From Bacteroidales bacterium (lineage in GTDB: Bacteria > Bacteroidota > Bacteroidia > Bacteroidales > Bacteroidaceae), in NCBI GenBank assembly GCA_004558865.1, contig SFCY01000017.1:1-24788 (forward strand): a stretch of DNA of 24,788 bases, read 5' to 3'. The position numbers and the translations under genes were made by a program. Shown one piece after another: positions 23,278 through 24,788 of the stretch. Below the pieces are notes generated by a model. The model was given only the letters and a program-made list of their open reading frames with translations, was not told the origin of the DNA and did no database searches. Position 1 is the stretch's first letter, and each line of letters begins with the position of its first letter.

Positions 23278-23379
23278 AGTCTTTTTGTTTTTTGTATTGG
23301 TGAAGGGCTATGGGGCGAATGTAGCTCATCAACCCCGTTGGCCCATGTGAACCCCTCCATCCGCCATCAGCGCACATTC

Positions 23380-24291
23380 TTAATAGGTGATATAAGGCTC
23401 CAACCGCTTGATGGCGGCGGGCGGGAAGGTCTTCAAAGCCCCCAACTGCTGCAGACTGTGGATGGCTCCCCGCAAACGGCGATACTCCACGATGTCGCGG
23501 GCTTGATAGAAGTTGATGTAAGGATGGTCGCGCAGCTCAGCCAACGAGGCTTTGTTGATGTTGATTTTATGAACCTCGGCGGAGGAGGCCGTGAGATAAG
23601 CCATCGCATCCTCGGGGAAGTTCCTGATTTCCATCAGCTGGCCGGTGGCCGAATAGCCGCCAAGCCGCTGCCTATATTGCACGATTTGTCGGGCAAAGTA
23701 GCTCCCGATGCCCGGCACTTTCTTCAGCTCTGTGGTATCGGCGCGGTTGAGGTCGATTTGCTGGCCGGGGCGCAACTTCTCCTGATGGGCGAAGGCAGGG
23801 GTTGCGGGCAGACCATCGCCATCGGATCGCTGCAGGCTCCGCCGATGGGGCTCATTCCCATAAAAGTCGGCAGCAGGGAGATAGTCGTCGGCAATGCGGA
23901 TGTACGGCGCAAGCTCGCGATACTGCTTCTTGGTGAGACCCCACAGCCGGGCAAAGTCCGACGGCTTGCTGTAGACTCCGCCCGCCGCCCTATACTTATA
24001 TATATTGCGGATTTGCCATTGGCTAAGTCCCAAGCGCCTCAACTGCGTGCTGTCGGCGGTGTTGGGGTCGAAGCGAAACCGCTCTCCATGGGCCACGCCG
24101 GCCTCGGCAAGCCCAGCCCGCCTAAGCATCGCGCTGTCCTTGACAGCCGAGGAATCATTGGCCACGGGCGAAGCAGTCTCACTGCTGCCGCCAAAGAGAA
24201 GAATCAGAGCCAACACAGCCAATGCCACCAACATCAGACAGATGAAGATGACCCGGTCGCTTTTGCTCAAATATGCGAAATCCTTCAGCAT
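23380..24291 (-). CDS. ComEA-like helix-hairpin-helix protein, membrane anchored
   Basis: Probable DNA-binding protein at the outer face of the inner membrane, possibly in DNA uptake; the role is inferred from the fold. The 303 residues from the ATG at 24291 have one membrane span (about 13-34, VIFICLMLVALAVLALILLF). Three ComEA-type HhH regions follow: ~74-120 (FDPNTADSTQLRRLGLS), ~178-226 (IDLNRADTTELKKVPGIGSY) and ~243-296 (ININKASLAELRDHPYI). Each begins with the N-x-A-(D/S)-x-x-x-L pattern. This triple arrangement is common in Bacteroidetes, unlike the single-HhH ComEA of other phyla. The open frame extends 47 codons upstream, but a -7 box lies there (24372-24379), so the inner ATG is preferred. 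No other competence gene is nearby. Confidence 0.88.
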   Translation of the reverse strand: MLKDFAYLSKSDRVIFICLMLVALAVLALILLFGGSSETASPVANDSSAVKDSAMLRRAGLAEAGVAHGERFRFDPNTADSTQLRRLGLSQWQIRNIYKYRAAGGVYSKPSDFARLWGLTKKQYRELAPYIRIADDYLPAADFYGNEPHRRSLQRSDGDGLPATPAFAHQEKLRPGQQIDLNRADTTELKKVPGIGSYFARQIVQYRQRLGGYSATGQLMEIRNFPEDAMAYLTASSAEVHKININKASLAELRDHPYINFYQARDIVEYRRLRGAIHSLQQLGALKTFPPAAIKRLEPYITY

Positions 24292-24371
24292 GACGTTATT
24301 TCTTCTTGGTGTTCCAGCCCACGCTCGCCGTCGGGGGGACTGCACGAGGCCACGACGCTGAAAATACGCAA

Positions 24372-24379
24372 CAAATATA
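24372..24379 (-). promoter_or_regulatory. Candidate -7 box for the helix-hairpin-helix gene
   Basis: TATATTTG on the minus strand matches TAnnTTTG, about 80 bases before the ATG at 24291. No TTTG at the -33 position. Confidence 0.45.
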
Positions 24380-24439
24380 AGCCTTTTTTGGCGCACCACC
24401 AAATATTGCGGTGAAAAGTTGCAGACAGACAATGCTCTA

Positions 24440-24527
24440 CTCGACTTGCGTGGCAGCTGCGACGATATATCGTGTCAGTTGCCTCGAAATATCGTACCAA
24501 TCGCCACGAAAAATCGTACCAACCACC
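24440..24527 (+). repeat. 22-bp tandem repeat array (4 units), related to 78-167
   Basis: Four 22-base units begin at 24440, 24462, 24484 and 24506. The first has CTTGCGTGGCAGCTG, which matches the TTGYGTGACRGYTG core of the array at 78-167 in the same orientation. The other three read ACGATATATCGT or the variants TCGAAATATCGT and ACGAAAAATCGT, followed by about ten more bases. 24452-24483 forms an imperfect 32-base palindrome (14 of 16 pairs, one of them G-T) centred on ACGATATATCGT. Function unknown. Confidence 0.75.
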
Positions 24528-24682
24528 ACGAATGCCGTTCAACGCTTTGAAGATGTTCCGAGGATTAGGTGTCATTCCTATGGTAGGGCATTGTGGAACT
24601 TTATCGTTCTTGCCGGCAAACAGAAAACACCACGCTGCAGCAGACAAGTAAAGGCTGGTTCTATAAATTAGGTCGAGTCGTA

Positions 24683-24781
24683 TTCTGCAAGCTATCGAGT
24701 CTCAAAACGTAAGTTGAAGAGGGAGTGTAGCGGGCTACACGACCGATGAGACTTGACGTTTTGAGACCGATAGATGCAGAA
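24683..24781. repeat. ~99-bp inverted-repeat element (MITE-like)
   Basis: TTCTGCA (24683-24689) and TGCAGAA (24775-24781) form the ends. Next to them GTCTCAAAACGT (24699-24710) pairs with ACGTTTTGAGAC (24756-24767), with CTATCG/CGATAG and AAGT/ACTT adjacent, giving ~28 paired bases with small bulges. The centre carries a perfect hairpin GTGTAGC-GG-GCTACAC (24726-24741). A diverged half copy is at 18291-18326. Target-site duplications are not obvious. Confidence 0.75.
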
Positions 24782-24788
24782 GACGACC

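Larger units (their letters stand above)
24292..24788. other. Non-coding right end, rich in repeats
   Basis: No convincing gene. It contains the promoter of the helix-hairpin-helix gene, a second 22-bp repeat array (24440-24527) and a ~99-base inverted-repeat element (24683-24781). The stretch 24528-24682 between them shows nothing I can name. Confidence 0.6.

Noticed and set aside
22760..23377. N-terminal extension of the VanZ-like frame
   Set aside because: It overlaps the DUF4252 gene in another frame; the VanZ family starts at about the ATG at 22759.
23080..24414. 444-codon plus-strand frame opposite the helix-hairpin-helix gene
   Set aside because: Antisense to two well-supported genes and with no recognisable domains.

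Overview
The window looks like chromosomal DNA of a fairly GC-rich member of the Bacteroidales, most likely Prevotellaceae. Three things point there. First, promoters of the Bacteroidetes type (TTTG about 19 bases upstream of TAnnTTTG) recur, with one exact match at 18455-18485. Second, the gene sets and orders are typical of Bacteroidales: dut-TPR-DUF4292-EnvC, pta-ackA and folP-cdaA. Third, secreted proteins carry Bacteroidetes-type C-terminal sorting segments. Genus assignment is inference only. No rRNA, tRNA, CRISPR array, prophage or transposase gene was found.

Layout. 1-580 is non-coding and holds a 22-bp repeat array and the folP promoter. 599-2406 carries folP (folate synthesis) and cdaA (c-di-AMP synthesis). 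2579-5091 carries pta and ackA (acetyl-CoA to acetate plus ATP), separated by a cluster of seven REP-like hairpins and closed by an intrinsic terminator. 5326-10264 is a block for the cell envelope or outside: a GH28-like beta-helix protein, an Omp28-like protein whose thioredoxin-type cysteines are gone, and an Asp-box protein with a type IX secretion (T9SS) sorting domain. A bidirectional hairpin terminator and a 14-unit 9-bp minisatellite separate this from leftward manA and dgt. Divergent from dgt runs dut, followed by a TPR protein, a DUF4292 lipoprotein and EnvC. After a 393-base gap with a long hairpin come an acyl-CoA synthetase, a 16-bp tandem repeat and prfB. Next are a 47-residue membrane protein and a CYTH phosphatase-like gene, overlapping by ATGA. 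The right end holds three leftward genes (helix-hairpin-helix protein, DUF4252, VanZ-like) and then about 500 non-coding bases rich in repeats.

How the genes work together. Pta and AckA form the acetate/ATP overflow pathway. Dgt and Dut both adjust dNTP pools from one divergent promoter region. TPR, DUF4292 lipoprotein and EnvC are packed as one envelope operon. The rest are housekeeping genes.

No gene cluster here looks like a new defence or biosynthetic system. The least explained material is intergenic: REP-like hairpins whose two sequence versions differ by compensatory stem changes; one 22-bp-periodic repeat family found at both ends of the window; a ~99-bp inverted-repeat element with a diverged half copy 6.4 kb away; and two minisatellites. 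The REP cluster and both minisatellites start at, or within 15 bases of, a stop codon.
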